Positions 54,604 through 62,766 of a DNA stretch of 64,000 bases are shown here, piece after piece. This stretch comes from Pedomonas mirosovicensis (lineage in GTDB: Bacteria; Pseudomonadota; Alphaproteobacteria; Sphingomonadales; Sphingomonadaceae). The DNA lies in NCBI RefSeq assembly GCF_022569295.1, contig NZ_JAKFIA010000001.1, forward strand, positions 2,557,001-2,621,000, read 5' to 3'. The notes under the pieces are model-generated. The model made no database searches and was not told the origin of the DNA. It worked only from the letters and a program-made list of their open reading frames with translations. How positions within the stretch are numbered: position 1 is the stretch's first letter; every line of letters begins with the position of its first letter. The translations under genes were made by a program, and so were the position numbers.

Positions 54604-55024
54604 ACGCCGCGGCAGCTTCCTGCGCCAGGGACTGGATCTTGGCCACCATCGAGTAGAGCCCGTTGGTGCGGGTGGGGGAGAGGTGCCCCGCCAGCCCCAG
54701 GTCGCCCAGGCGCGCCCTGGCATCGATAGTCTGAATCTCGGCGGGCGTCTTGTCCTGGAACAGCAGGAACAAGACCGCGATCAGCCCACGCACGATATGC
54801 GCGTCGCTGTCGCCAAGGAAATGCAGCCTCCCGCCCTCGCGCGGCTCCGCGAAGAACCACACCTGGCTCGAACAGCCGCGCACCTTGGTGGCGTCGGTCT
54901 TCAGCGCATCGGGCATGGGCTCCAGCGTCCGGCCCAGCTCGATGAGCGTCCGGTACTTGTCCTCCCAGTCCTCGAACAGCTCGAAATCGGCCTGGAGGTC
55001 ATCAAACGAAAGCGGCTTGGTCAT
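54602..55024 (-). CDS. sufE: Cysteine desulfuration protein SufE (140 aa)
   Basis: Accepts sulfur from the desulfurase SufS for iron-sulfur cluster assembly. The active cysteine is in TKVRGCSSQVWFFAEP (about residue 51), with LSFDDLQADFELFEDWEDKY at the start and LIAVLFLLFQDKTPAEI and LSPTRTNGLYSMVAKIQSLA behind. ATG at 55024 is chosen by homology. It stands alone, away from other suf genes in this window. Confidence 0.93.
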   Translation of the reverse strand: MTKPLSFDDLQADFELFEDWEDKYRTLIELGRTLEPMPDALKTDATKVRGCSSQVWFFAEPREGGRLHFLGDSDAHIVRGLIAVLFLLFQDKTPAEIQTIDARARLGDLGLAGHLSPTRTNGLYSMVAKIQSLAQEAAAA

Positions 55025-55148
55025 GGCCTCTGATTTGGCGAAGCCTCCGCCCAGCGTCAACCCGAGCCGGGGGCCGGGCGCAAAAAATGGCGCAGGAGGG
55101 GGAAATTTCCTCAGGCGGGGGATTGGATCCCCACGCCCTGTTCATCTC

Positions 55149-55167
55149 AGAACAGCCGCGCTGTTCT
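55149..55167. repeat. Perfect palindrome after the psp gene string
   Basis: AGAACAGC, CGC, GCTGTTCT, about 25 bases after the last small gene of the psp string. No T-run follows on the minus strand, so it is not a clear terminator. Confidence 0.4.
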
Positions 55168-55192
55168 CTTGCCCTTAAAGAACGGGGCAGGC

Positions 55193-55408
55193 TCAGTTGA
55201 TGCCGTCGGCGATGGCTTCCAGCCGCGCCACCCGGCTCCGCAGACCGGCGAACTCCTGCGTGCTGCAGGCGATGGCGGCGGCGCGCACCTCCAGCTCCGC
55301 ATCGCGCAGCCGCATCAGCTGCCGCACCGTCCAGACCCACAGCCCGGCTCCGATGGCCATTACCGCCAGAAAAGCGCCAAGGCCCAAGATTGCCCATGTC
55401 ACCGACAT
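55193..55408 (-). CDS. Small PspB-like membrane protein, paralogue D (71 aa)
   Basis: One transmembrane helix (WAILGLGAFLAVMAIGAGLW) then a charged coiled coil (LRDAELEVRAAAIACSTQEF, LRSRVARLEAIADGIN). The end resembles the VERILD segment of PspB, but the longer TD..L..EIERLR motif of its neighbours is missing. GGGAGAGGGAAAACATC precedes the ATG. It is the last of seven same-strand genes starting with pspA or the small gene before it. Function unknown; a regulator or anchor for PspA at the membrane is an inference from position and shape. Confidence 0.65.
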   Translation of the reverse strand: MSVTWAILGLGAFLAVMAIGAGLWVWTVRQLMRLRDAELEVRAAAIACSTQEFAGLRSRVARLEAIADGIN

Positions 55409-55453
55409 GATGTTTTCCCTCTCCCTCGGCTGCGCCGGGCTCGCCGCCCGGCC

Positions 55454-55675
55454 TTATCCCCGCAGCCGCTCGATTTCATCCGAAAGGCGCTTGGCCGGGT
55501 CCGTCGCCAGCTTCTCAAGCACCTTTACCCTGTCATTCAACTCGTCCACCCGGGCCCGGAGCCGCGCAACCTGCTCCATCGCCTCCTGGCTCGGCCCGCT
55601 GCTTGCCCGCGCCTTCATCACGCCCGCAATGGCAACGATGAGCACGATTGCGACGACCATTTCAAACGGACCCAT
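55454..55675 (-). CDS. Small PspB-like membrane protein, paralogue C (73 aa)
   Basis: MGPFEMVVAIVLIVAIAGVM forms an N-terminal transmembrane helix. A coiled coil follows, ending LEKLATDPAKRLSDEIERLR-G. Those last 20 residues align without gaps to the ends of the two proteins encoded upstream and of PspC. AGAGGG precedes the ATG at 55675; the open frame further upstream overlaps paralogue B and is not used. Function unknown. Confidence 0.68.
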   Translation of the reverse strand: MGPFEMVVAIVLIVAIAGVMKARASSGPSQEAMEQVARLRARVDELNDRVKVLEKLATDPAKRLSDEIERLRG

Positions 55676-55760
55676 GGTATCCCTCTCTTTATTCCAGCTG
55701 TGCCGGCCCTCCCCAGGGCCATCAGCCTTCTCATCGCAGAGCCGGAACAGTTTTCCAGCA

Positions 55761-56027
55761 TTAATTGAGGGGCTCGTCCCGCAACCGCTCGATCTCTTCG
55801 GCGAGATGGCCTGACCGATCGGTGACGATCCGCTCCAGCACCCGGACCCGCTGCTCCAGCCGCTCCATACGGGCGGCGGATTGGGCCGCCTGCTGCCCGG
55901 CCTGTTCAACGGCGAGGTTCAGCTGCTTTTCCTTCAGCTTCAGCCACCGTTTGCCCACGTCGCCGAGAACGCCGAACACAACCGGAATGCCAACCACGAT
56001 CACGAAGAACAAAATCCAGTCCGGCAT
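55761..56027 (-). CDS. Small PspB-like membrane protein, paralogue B (88 aa)
   Basis: MPDWILFFVIVVGIPVVFGV is a transmembrane segment. A long coiled coil follows (LKEKQLNLAVEQAGQQAAQS, AARMERLEQRVRV) and the terminal motif LERIVTDRSGHLAEEIERLR. About 80 bases coding for this end are clearly similar at DNA level to those of paralogue A (55781-55860 against 56070-56149), which indicates a fairly recent tandem duplication. Function unknown. Confidence 0.7.
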   Translation of the reverse strand: MPDWILFFVIVVGIPVVFGVLGDVGKRWLKLKEKQLNLAVEQAGQQAAQSAARMERLEQRVRVLERIVTDRSGHLAEEIERLRDEPLN

Positions 56028-56048
56028 GGCGGGTCTCCCTGTTTCTGC

Positions 56049-56345
56049 TCAATTCACCGGGCCGGAGCGCAGGCGCTCGATCTCTTCGGAGAGGAGGCCG
56101 GAGCGATCGGTGGCGATCCGCTCCAGCACCTGCACCCGCAGCTCCAGCGCCTCGATCCGTTCGTCACGCCGGGCAATCTCGGCAAGGAAGGCGGCCTTGA
56201 TCTTGTCCGGGCTGTCGCCGGTCTTGTGGTCCTTGAAGCCCAGCATGTCCTCAACCGGATAGCCGTTCTTCGCCCGGATCCAGGTCGTCACGATCCAGCC
56301 CACGATGCACGCAACAACAATCACCCCAAGCAGAACATCGGTCAT
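56049..56345 (-). CDS. Small PspB-like membrane protein, paralogue A (98 aa)
   Basis: MTDVLLGVIVVACIVGWIVT is a transmembrane helix, followed by a basic linker (KNGYPVEDMLGFKDHKTGDS), a coiled coil and the terminal motif LERIATDRSGLLSEEIERLR. GGGAGGGGGATGAC precedes the ATG. It sits directly after pspC, whose last 20 residues (VEVYLTSSSRNLASEIDRLR) align with this motif. Probably binds the same partner through that tail; inferred. Confidence 0.7.
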   Translation of the reverse strand: MTDVLLGVIVVACIVGWIVTTWIRAKNGYPVEDMLGFKDHKTGDSPDKIKAAFLAEIARRDERIEALELRVQVLERIATDRSGLLSEEIERLRSGPVN

Positions 56346-56387
56346 GTCATCCCCCTCCCTGCCGCCGTCCTCGCTGTTGCCGTCAAC

Positions 56388-56768
56388 TTACCGCAGCCGG
56401 TCAATTTCCGAGGCCAGGTTGCGGCTGGAGGAGGTGAGATAAACCTCCACGTTCTGCAGGCGGCGGTCGATGTCGCGGAAGTCGCCGCGCACGCTCCGGA
56501 TGGTCGAGGCCGGGCTGGTGCGGGCGCTGCGCCAGAAGGCGTCCTCCGCGGGGCCGACGTCGTACAGCTCGCGCGGCTTCTTGTCCGCCACCAGGCCGAC
56601 GATGACGTAGCCGGGGATGGTCAGCCAGCCTGCGCCCAGCAGGGTGAGGCCAACCATGCCCACCCGGATCCACAGGGTATCAACCCCCATGTAGTCGGCG
56701 ATGCCGCTGCATACGCCCATCAGCTTGCCGTTGCGCTTGTCGAGATAGAATTTCGTTTTGCGGACCAT
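56388..56768 (-). CDS. pspC: Phage shock protein C (126 aa)
   Basis: Inner-membrane sensor that, with PspB, pulls PspA away from PspF under envelope stress. The PspC domain (FYLDKRNGKLMGVCSGIADY, MGVDTLWIRVGMVGLTLLGA, GWLTIPGYVIVGLVADKK) covers residues 7-66 and includes the hydrophobic helix. The C-terminal half is a soluble region ending in a coiled segment and EIDRLR. ATG at 56768 is 2 bases from the pspB stop. Confidence 0.93.
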   Translation of the reverse strand: MVRKTKFYLDKRNGKLMGVCSGIADYMGVDTLWIRVGMVGLTLLGAGWLTIPGYVIVGLVADKKPRELYDVGPAEDAFWRSARTSPASTIRSVRGDFRDIDRRLQNVEVYLTSSSRNLASEIDRLR

Positions 56769-56770
56769 GT

Positions 56771-56995
56771 TCAAATATCCTTGCGCCAGTGCGGGTTCTC
56801 CGCATCCAGAATGCGTTCCACCGAGTGCAGCCGGGCTTCGAGCCTGCGGGCTTTTTCCTGGAGGTGATCCATCAACTGTTCGTCGTCTTCCGACAGGGAG
56901 CGCGCCCGCTTCCACTGAACCGCGTAATGCATCACCACCATCGGCATCCCCAGGAACAGGATCGCCACGATTATAATTCCAGTAAGCTCTTCCAC
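56771..56995 (-). CDS. pspB: Phage shock protein B (74 aa)
   Basis: Partner of PspC. One N-terminal transmembrane helix (TGIIIVAILFLGMPMVVMHY) and a coiled coil with the leucine-zipper-like LMDHLQEKARRLEARLHSVE, then RILDAENPHWRKDI, which is typical of PspB. Start GTG at 56995 after GGGAGAGGCT is preferred; an ATG at 57034 would add 13 non-conserved residues. Between pspA and pspC, as in the E. coli operon. Confidence 0.9.
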   Translation of the reverse strand: MEELTGIIIVAILFLGMPMVVMHYAVQWKRARSLSEDDEQLMDHLQEKARRLEARLHSVERILDAENPHWRKDI

Positions 56996-57061
56996 AGCCT
57001 CTCCCCCTTGCCGCCCGCCGCCGGGCCGGTGCATTGCCCCCGGCCCACGCGGCGTCTGCCC

Positions 57062-57733
57062 TTACTTCTTGTCGTCTCCGCCGACGCGAGCCTTGAGGGC
57101 GGCGAGTTCCGCCTCCACCTCGTCGTTGGCCTTGAGTTCGGCGAACTCCTCCTCCAGCGTGCGGGTGCGACCCAGGTCGTAGGATTCCACCCGGCCCTCG
57201 GCCAGATCGACCCGGCGCTCCATCATCTCGAAGCGCTGGAAGGCCTCGTCGATGCGCGGGCTGGACATCATCCGGCGCATCCGCGCCCGGTTCTCCAGCG
57301 TCTCCAGCCGGTTGAGGATCGTCGTCTGCCGGGCCCGCGCCTCGCGCAGCTTGGCCTCCAGCTTCTGGATGTCCTCCTCGTGCTTGGACAGCGCCTCGTC
57401 CATCAGCAGCATGTCGTGCTCGATCTGCGCTGACATCTGCGCCAGTTTCTGCTTTTCCACCAGCGCGGCCTTGGCCAGGTCTTCCCGGCCCTTGGAGAGC
57501 GCCAGCTCCGCCTTTTCGGCCCAGGACTGCTGCGCCGCTTCCAGCCGCACCAGATTGCGCCGCGCCTCCTTCTGATCCGCGATGGTGCGCGCGGCCGAAG
57601 CCCGCACCTCCACCAGCGTTTCCTCCATCTCCATGATGATGAGGCGGATCATCTTGGCCGGATCTTCGGCCCGGTCCAGAATATCATTCATATTCGCGGC
57701 GATGATGTCGCCCAGGCGCGAGAAAATTCCCAT
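57062..57733 (-). CDS. pspA: Phage shock protein A (223 aa)
   Basis: Peripheral membrane protein of the ESCRT-III-like PspA/Vipp1 family. It binds stressed inner membrane and, when idle, inhibits PspF. It begins with an amphipathic helix (MGIFSRLGDIIAANMNDILD), and the rest is long coiled coil (EDPAKMIRLIIMEMEETLVE, VRASAARTIADQKEARRN and onward). Length matches E. coli PspA (222 residues). The GAGACTAAAAG before its ATG supplies a ribosome site. It follows a 57-residue small gene and precedes pspB. Confidence 0.97.
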   Translation of the reverse strand: MGIFSRLGDIIAANMNDILDRAEDPAKMIRLIIMEMEETLVEVRASAARTIADQKEARRNLVRLEAAQQSWAEKAELALSKGREDLAKAALVEKQKLAQMSAQIEHDMLLMDEALSKHEEDIQKLEAKLREARARQTTILNRLETLENRARMRRMMSSPRIDEAFQRFEMMERRVDLAEGRVESYDLGRTRTLEEEFAELKANDEVEAELAALKARVGGDDKK

Positions 57734-57880
57734 CTTTTAGTCTCCTTCGACTGTGCGCCTCACCGGATGCTATGCCAGACCCTGCCTTGGTATTTCCCGC
57801 TGCCGGTTGTTGTGCGGATGCTACCCCAAGTCCGCGCCTTACCCCAAGGCTGTCGGAAGGGTGCGCCGCCCGGCAGCCGG

Positions 57881-58054
57881 TTACAGAGCGATGGTGATCT
57901 GGGCGGGCGCCTTGGCGGCGACCGGCAGGCTGGACTTGGCCTCCACCGGGCCCGCCGCCACACTGAGGGCGATGCCGCCGGCGATCAGCGCGGCCAGGCC
58001 GCACACCAGATGACGCGATACGTTTTCGATAATGACGTTCAGGTTGGTGTTCAT
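57881..58054 (-). CDS. 57-residue exported or membrane peptide, first gene of the psp operon
   Basis: ATG at 58054 after AAGGGGAAGAG. The product is MNTNLNVIIENVSRHLVCGL, then AALIAGGIALSVAAGPVEAK and a short polar tail SSLPVAAKAPAQITIAL. The middle is a signal-peptide-like helix with a possible cleavage site after VEA. It starts about 70 bases after the predicted sigma-54 start and 147 bases before pspA, so it should be the first induced product. No homologue recognised. Confidence 0.6.
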   Translation of the reverse strand: MNTNLNVIIENVSRHLVCGLAALIAGGIALSVAAGPVEAKSSLPVAAKAPAQITIAL

Positions 58055-58135
58055 GTCTCTTCCCCTTTAGCTCGTAGCCCCGTGGGGCTGTTATCCTTGT
58101 GCGGTGGGCTGTCCCGTCCGCTATGCCAGGATAAA

Positions 58136-58151
58136 AGCAGGAAGCGTGCCA
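58136..58151 (-). promoter_or_regulatory. Sigma-54 promoter of the psp operon
   Basis: Minus strand TGGCACG-CTTC-CTGCT, against the consensus TGGCACG-N4-TTGCW. The GG (-24) and GC (-12) pairs are exact. It predicts a transcription start near 58125 and requires an enhancer-binding activator, PspF, encoded next door. Confidence 0.85.
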
Positions 58152-58227
58152 ACTTGCCCGTAACGAACTAAGCCACTGAAAATGGCCAATTTTATTTTTT
58201 GACCGCTGTTCCGGATCGTTTTGTCGT

Positions 58228-58264
58228 TTGCCAAGGGTTAGCGATTTTTGCTAAACATTGGCAA
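58228..58264. promoter_or_regulatory. Probable PspF binding site (upstream activator sequence)
   Basis: Nested inverted repeat TTGCCAA-GGG-TTAGC-GATTTTT-GCTAA-ACA-TTGGCAA. Its centre lies about 120 bases before the predicted sigma-54 start, the spacing of PspF sites in E. coli. It ends on the pspF start codon, so PspF could also repress its own gene. Confidence 0.7.
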
Positions 58265-59298
58265 TGATTGCGGAAGCTCCACGCCTTGTCGGCCAGGCCG
58301 GACCGTTTCTCGACGCGCTCGATCGCGTTTCGCTGATCGCGCCGCTCAACCGCTCCGTGCTGGTGATTGGGGAGCGCGGCACCGGCAAGGAGCTGATCGC
58401 CGAGCGGCTTCACCGCCTCTCCACCCGCTGGGATGGTCCGTTCGTGCAGCTGAACTGCGCCACCCTGCCTGAGACGCTGATCGACGCCGAACTCTTCGGC
58501 CACGAGGCGGGCGCGTTCACCGGTGCGACCAAGGCCCGCGCGGGCCGCTTCGAGGAGGCCGACGGCGGCACGCTGTTCCTCGATGAAATCGCCACCCTCA
58601 CGCCCCAGGCGCAGGAGAAGCTGCTGCGGGTGATCGAGTACGGCCAGCTCCAGCGCATTGGCGCGAGCCGCCCCATCGAGGTGGACGTGCGGGTGGTGGG
58701 CGCAACCAACGAGGACCTGCCGCGCCTCGCCGAGGAAGGCCGCTTCCGCGCCGACCTTCTGGACCGCCTCTCCTTCGATGTCGTCACGCTGCCGCCCCTG
58801 CGCCACCGGCAGGAGGACATCCCCGTGCTCGCCGAGCATTTCGGCCAGCGCATGGCGGTGGAGATGGGGTGGGACGGCTTTCCCGGATTCAGCGAGGCCT
58901 GCATGGCGCAGCTGCTTGAGCATCCCTGGCCCGGCAACGTGCGCGAGCTGAAGAACGCGGTGGAGCGCGCCGTCTACCGCTGGGGCGATCCCTACAGCCC
59001 CATCGAGCGGCTGGTGCTCGACCCCTTCGAGTCGCCGTGGCGGCCGAAACCCCTTCCAAAAGCGCCGCAGGAGACCGGCAGCAAGGCGGGCACCGCCCCC
59101 TCCCCGGCCCAGCCCACATCCGCTGTGCCCGCGCCCGAGCCGGCCAGCGACTTTCGCGCCGCCGTCGCCGCCTACGAGCGCCAACTGCTGAGCGCCGCGC
59201 TGGAGCGCGCCCGCTTCAACCAGCGGGAAGCCGCCAGCGCCCTCGGCCTCACCTACGACCAGCTGCGCCACGCCCTGCGGAAGCAGGGGCTGCTCTAG
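58264..59298 (+). CDS. pspF: Phage shock operon activator PspF (344 aa)
   Basis: Sigma-54 enhancer-binding AAA+ protein without a receiver domain, as expected for PspF. Walker [19 protein letters not shown] (about 36-53), the sigma-54 contact loop GAFTGA near 82-87, Walker [21 protein letters not shown] (about 98), an arginine-finger region, and a C-terminal Fis-type helix-turn-helix ([20 protein letters not shown]). A proline- and alanine-rich linker of about 45 residues joins them, longer than in E. coli. ATG at 58264 is preferred over a TTG at 58258. Divergent from the psp genes. Confidence 0.94.
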   Translation: MIAEAPRLVGQAGPFLDALDRVSLIAPLNRSVLVIGERGTGKELIAERLHRLSTRWDGPFVQLNCATLPETLIDAELFGHEAGAFTGATKARAGRFEEADGGTLFLDEIATLTPQAQEKLLRVIEYGQLQRIGASRPIEVDVRVVGATNEDLPRLAEEGRFRADLLDRLSFDVVTLPPLRHRQEDIPVLAEHFGQRMAVEMGWDGFPGFSEACMAQLLEHPWPGNVRELKNAVERAVYRWGDPYSPIERLVLDPFESPWRPKPLPKAPQETGSKAGTAPSPAQPTSAVPAPEPASDFRAAVAAYERQLLSAALERARFNQREAASALGLTYDQLRHALRKQGLL

Positions 59299-59458
59299 GC
59301 CATTTCGCTGATACGCCCCCAAACGCAGCCTGGATACGCTTCTGCGCGTTTGACAGAAATCGTGCGTACTCGTTTCGGCGCTAGTTGCCCTTGAGCCTGC
59401 CAGGGCCTAAATCAGAGGCCGAGTATTTCTACCATACAATTCAAGGAGGTCGTCCCCG

Positions 59459-60058
59459 ATGCCGTTTACGCTTCCCGATCTGCCCTATCCCGCCGACGCC
59501 CTTGAGCCGCACATGTCGGCCAAGACCTTCAGCTTCCATCACGACAAGCACCATGCTGCCTATGTGAACACCCTCAACAAGCTGCTCGAAGGCAAGCCGC
59601 TTGAGGGTCAGCCGCTCGAGACGGTCATCCAGGAATCCTCCAAGGACCCGTCCATGACGCCGGTGTTCAACAACGCCGCCCAGGTGTGGAACCACACCTT
59701 CTTCTGGAACTGCATGAAGCCGAACGGCGGCGGCAAGCCGACGGGCGCCATCGCCGAGAAGATCGACGCCGACCTTGGCGGTTACGACGCCTTCGTCGAG
59801 CAGTTCAAGACGGCCGCCACCACCCAGTTCGGCTCCGGCTGGGCCTGGCTGGTGCTGGAGAACGGCAAGCTGAAGGTGGTGAAGACCGGCAACGCCGACC
59901 TGCCGATGGTCCACGGCCAGGTGGCGCTGCTCACCTGCGACGTGTGGGAACACGCCTACTACCTGGATTACCAGAACCGCCGCCCGGACTTCGTCCAGGC
60001 GTTCCTCGACCATCTGGTCAACTGGGACTTCGTGAACCAGAACCTGGCCTCGGCCTAA
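59459..60058 (+). CDS. sodB: Superoxide dismutase, iron type (199 aa)
   Basis: Disproportionates superoxide in the cytosol. Metal ligands are seen in FSFHHDKHHAAYVNTLNKL (first His), VWNHTFFWNCMKPNGGGKPT (second His), and TCDVWEHAYYLDYQNRRPDF (Asp and His). FFWNCM and the overall length favour the iron form, though cambialistic metal use is possible. The AAGGAGG shortly before the ATG is a strong ribosome site. A terminator follows. Confidence 0.96.
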   Translation: MPFTLPDLPYPADALEPHMSAKTFSFHHDKHHAAYVNTLNKLLEGKPLEGQPLETVIQESSKDPSMTPVFNNAAQVWNHTFFWNCMKPNGGGKPTGAIAEKIDADLGGYDAFVEQFKTAATTQFGSGWAWLVLENGKLKVVKTGNADLPMVHGQVALLTCDVWEHAYYLDYQNRRPDFVQAFLDHLVNWDFVNQNLASA

Positions 60059-60135
60059 GGTTCCCGCAGGGTGCGCCACCCTGCTTGAAAGCCGCGCCAA
60101 GGGCGCGGCGCACGAAGCGCTAAAAAGCTAAAAAG

Positions 60136-60172
60136 AGGCCGCCGGTAACACCCCACCGGCGGCCTTTGCTTT
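60136..60172 (+). terminator. Terminator of sodB
   Basis: AGGCCGCCGGT (60136-60146) and ACCGGCGGCCT (60155-60165), a perfect 11-bp stem, then TTGCTTT. Confidence 0.85.
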
Positions 60173-60587
60173 CCGGGTGACAGAGCTGACCTGACGCCCG
60201 GAGACCAGCATCCCGAAACCTAGAAGGCCAGGCTGCCTATCATGCGGATTCCCCAGGGATCATCCTGCACGACGGCGCGTCCTGCCCCGGCGTTCTCAAT
60301 GGCGTCGCTTCAGTTCGCAACATGGAGCGCAACAACGGCAACGGCAGCGATTGACAGCTCCGTCCCGATGCGCCGTTCAAGCGATTGCAGGTTCTTCCCC
60401 ATGCTTGCCCCCCATACCGGAAGCTCGTCTTGGCTTCGCGGTCACTTCATCGCTGAATAGGCTCAGCTTACCGCGCTCACTTCGTCCGGTCAAACACCCC
60501 AACCAAGGGAGGGCAATCCCTACCCTCTCCCTCACCCGCAATGCCTCACGGGCTTTCCTTGCCAGCAACTCTCGCTAGATTCGGGAC
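60173..60587. other. Gap between sodB and the NUDIX gene
   Basis: 415 bases. The only structure seen is a short minus-strand reading frame with an in-frame TGA (60220-60402), listed separately. The rest shows no recognised gene or RNA. Confidence 0.5.
60220..60402 (-). pseudogene. Small protein gene with in-frame TGA (30 + 29 codons)
   Basis: ATG at 60402 after GGGGGGCAAGC. The first part is MGKNLQSLERRIGTELSIAA, then VAVVALHVAN and TGA at 60312-60310. The same frame continues SDAIENAGAGRAVVQDDPWG, then IRMIGSLAF and TAG at 60222-60220. The second part has protein-like composition, which suggests one 60-residue protein interrupted by a nonsense codon, a base error, or recoding. With no homologue in hand the coding status is uncertain. 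Confidence 0.35.
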
Positions 60588-61127
60588 ATGAGCGAAGACC
60601 ACAGCTTTTCCCGCCGTATTCCGCCTGGCGATACCCTGCTCCGGCGCGTGTGCGATACCTGCGGTTTCGTTGACTACGAGAACCCCAAAATCGTGGTGGG
60701 CGCGGTCGTCCGCCAGGGCGAGCAGGTCCTGCTGTGCCGCCGCGCCATCGAGCCGCGCCACGGCTTCTGGACCATTCCCGCCGGCTTCATGGAACTGAAC
60801 GAAACCGCCGAGGAAGGGGCCCGGCGCGAGGCGCGGGAGGAGGCCTGCGCCGATATCCGCATTACCGGTCTGCTGGCGGTCTATTCCATCCCGCGCATTT
60901 CGCAGGTCCAGCTCATTTACGTCGCCGAACTGACGGGCGGCTTCGCGCCCGGCCCCGAGAGCCTGGAGGTACGCCTGTTCGATTGGGACGACATTCCCTG
61001 GGACGAACTGGCCTTTCCCAGCGTTCATTGGGCGCTGCGCCACCGCCGCGAGGTGTGGGAGAAAACCGCCTGCGCGCCCTTTGTCAATCCGCCGGGGATG
61101 CTTGGCGACGCCTTCCCCGGATGTTAG
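60588..61127 (+). CDS. NUDIX hydrolase (179 aa)
   Basis: Hydrolyses a nucleoside diphosphate linked to another group. The Nudix box is GFMELNETAEEGARREAREE-A at about residues 66-86, with all acidic metal ligands; the glycine after REAREE is replaced by Cys. A short N-terminal zinc-ribbon-like stretch (RRVCDTCGFVDYENPKIVVG) precedes it, as in the NudC-like and ADP-ribose types. Thirty bases before the AMP nucleosidase gene and in the same direction, so probably one transcript for nucleotide housekeeping. Confidence 0.88.
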   Translation: MSEDHSFSRRIPPGDTLLRRVCDTCGFVDYENPKIVVGAVVRQGEQVLLCRRAIEPRHGFWTIPAGFMELNETAEEGARREAREEACADIRITGLLAVYSIPRISQVQLIYVAELTGGFAPGPESLEVRLFDWDDIPWDELAFPSVHWALRHRREVWEKTACAPFVNPPGMLGDAFPGC

Positions 61128-61156
61128 CCTGACGTCGCAACTCCGCTGAGAGCGCC

Positions 61157-62636
61157 ATGATCGACCCCGAGACTGACGGCATCGCCTCCTCCCTTACTCC
61201 CGAAGAGGCCGTGACCGCGCTTGACAGCCTGCACAGCGCGGCGGTTGAAGCCTTGCGCGAGGCCCTGGAGCGGTTCGTCGCCACCGGCACCCCGCCAACG
61301 CCGGAGGAGCGGCAGAACTTCTGCTATCCCCTGCTGCGCGTCACCTATTCGGGACGGGTCGCCCGCACACCGGGTCCGCGCGCCTATGCCAAGTTCCAGG
61401 CCCCAGGCGTCTATACCACCACCGTCACCCAGCCCGAGGCATTCCGCGCCTATCTGGTCGAACAGCTCACGTTGTTGGTGGAAGATTACGGCGCAAGCAT
61501 CGAAGTCGGCCCCAGCCGGCAGGAGATCCCCTACCCCTTCGTGCTGGAGGGTGGGGACGAGCTCATGGCCGGCAGTATGCCGCCCGCCGAGCTGGCCCGC
61601 TGGTTCCCCACCACCGCGCTCGCCCAGGTGAGCGACGAGATCGCCGACGGCCTGTGGGATGCCCCGCCGGATGCGCCGCGCCCGCTGGCGCTGTTCGATG
61701 CGCTGCGGGTGGATTATTCGCTGAAGCGCCTCATCCACTACACCGGCACGAACTGGCGCGCCGTCCAGCCGTGGATTCTCTTCACCAACTACCACCGCTA
61801 CGTGGACGAATTCATTCGCTGGGGCATTGCCCAGCTGACGCGGGAGGACGGGCCCTACTCCGCCCTCATCGCCTCGGGCGGGGTGCGGATCGAGCGCGGC
61901 GAAGTGCCGGAGAACGCCTTCGAGCGCATCGCCGCCGCGCCGTGGCGCAGGCACCAGATGCCTGCCTATCACCTCGTCACGCCGGACAACCAGGGCGTCA
62001 GCCTCGTCAACATCGGCGTCGGGCCTTCCAATGCCAAGACCATCACCGACCACCTGGCCGTGCTGCGCCCTCACTGCTGGCTGATGGTGGGGCATTGCGG
62101 CGGCCTGCGCGCTTCCCAGCGCATTGGCGATTATGTGCTAGCCCACGCCTATCTGCGGCTGGATCATATTCTGGACGACGCCGTGCCGCCGCACATCCCC
62201 CCTGCCCGCGCTCGCCGAAATCCAGACCGCACTGCAGGAGGCCGCCGCCACCGTCACCGGCGAGCATGGCGCCGAGCTGAAGCGACGCCTGCGAACCGGC
62301 ACGGTCGTCACCAACGATGATCGCAACTGGGAACTGCGCTGGGCGCAGGAGCGGCGGCACATCAACCTCTCCCGCGCCATTGCCATCGACATGGAAAGCG
62401 GCACCATCGCCGCGCAAGGCTACCGCCTGCGCGTGCCCTATGGCACCTTGCTCTGCGTCTCCGACAAGCCGCTGCACGGCGAGATCAAGCTGCCCGGCAG
62501 CGCCAATGCCTTTTATGAACGGGCCATTGGCGAGCATCTGGCCATTGGCCTCAAAACCATCGGGCTGCTGCGCGGGGAGATGGGCGGCCTCCACTCCCGC
62601 AAGCTGCGGAGCTTCGATGAGCCGCCATTCCGCTGA
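61157..62636 (+). pseudogene. amn: AMP nucleosidase, interrupted by a 1-base frameshift
   Basis: Splits AMP into adenine and ribose 5-phosphate. The N-terminal domain (YPLLRVTYSGRVARTPGPRA, YAKFQAPGVYTTTVTQPEAF, IPYPFVLEGGDELMAGSMPP) and the phosphorylase-like C-terminal domain (VSLVNIGVGPSNAKTITDHL, RPHCWLMVGHCGGLRASQRI, AIAIDMESGTIAAQGYRLRV) are both clear. The frame breaks at 62197-62202, where six Cs stand. With five, the protein reads PPHIPLPALAEIQTALQEAA and continues to the TGA at 62636, giving 492 residues, the family length. Probably a sequencing error. Confidence 0.88.
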
Positions 62637-62766
62637 CCCCGCCTTTTCCTGATGGGTCCCGGCCTCGCCATTGCGGCACGCTGGTCCGTTTTATAGGCGG
62701 CACTCGGCAGCCACGAGGCGCGCCCGCGCGTTTTATTGCTTGTCGCAAGGAAAATGCGAGAGGCAC

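Noticed and set aside
60242-60460. Plus-strand 72-codon frame in the sodB-NUDIX gap
   Set aside because: Antisense to the better-supported small minus-strand frame, no ribosome site, serine/arginine-rich shadow composition.
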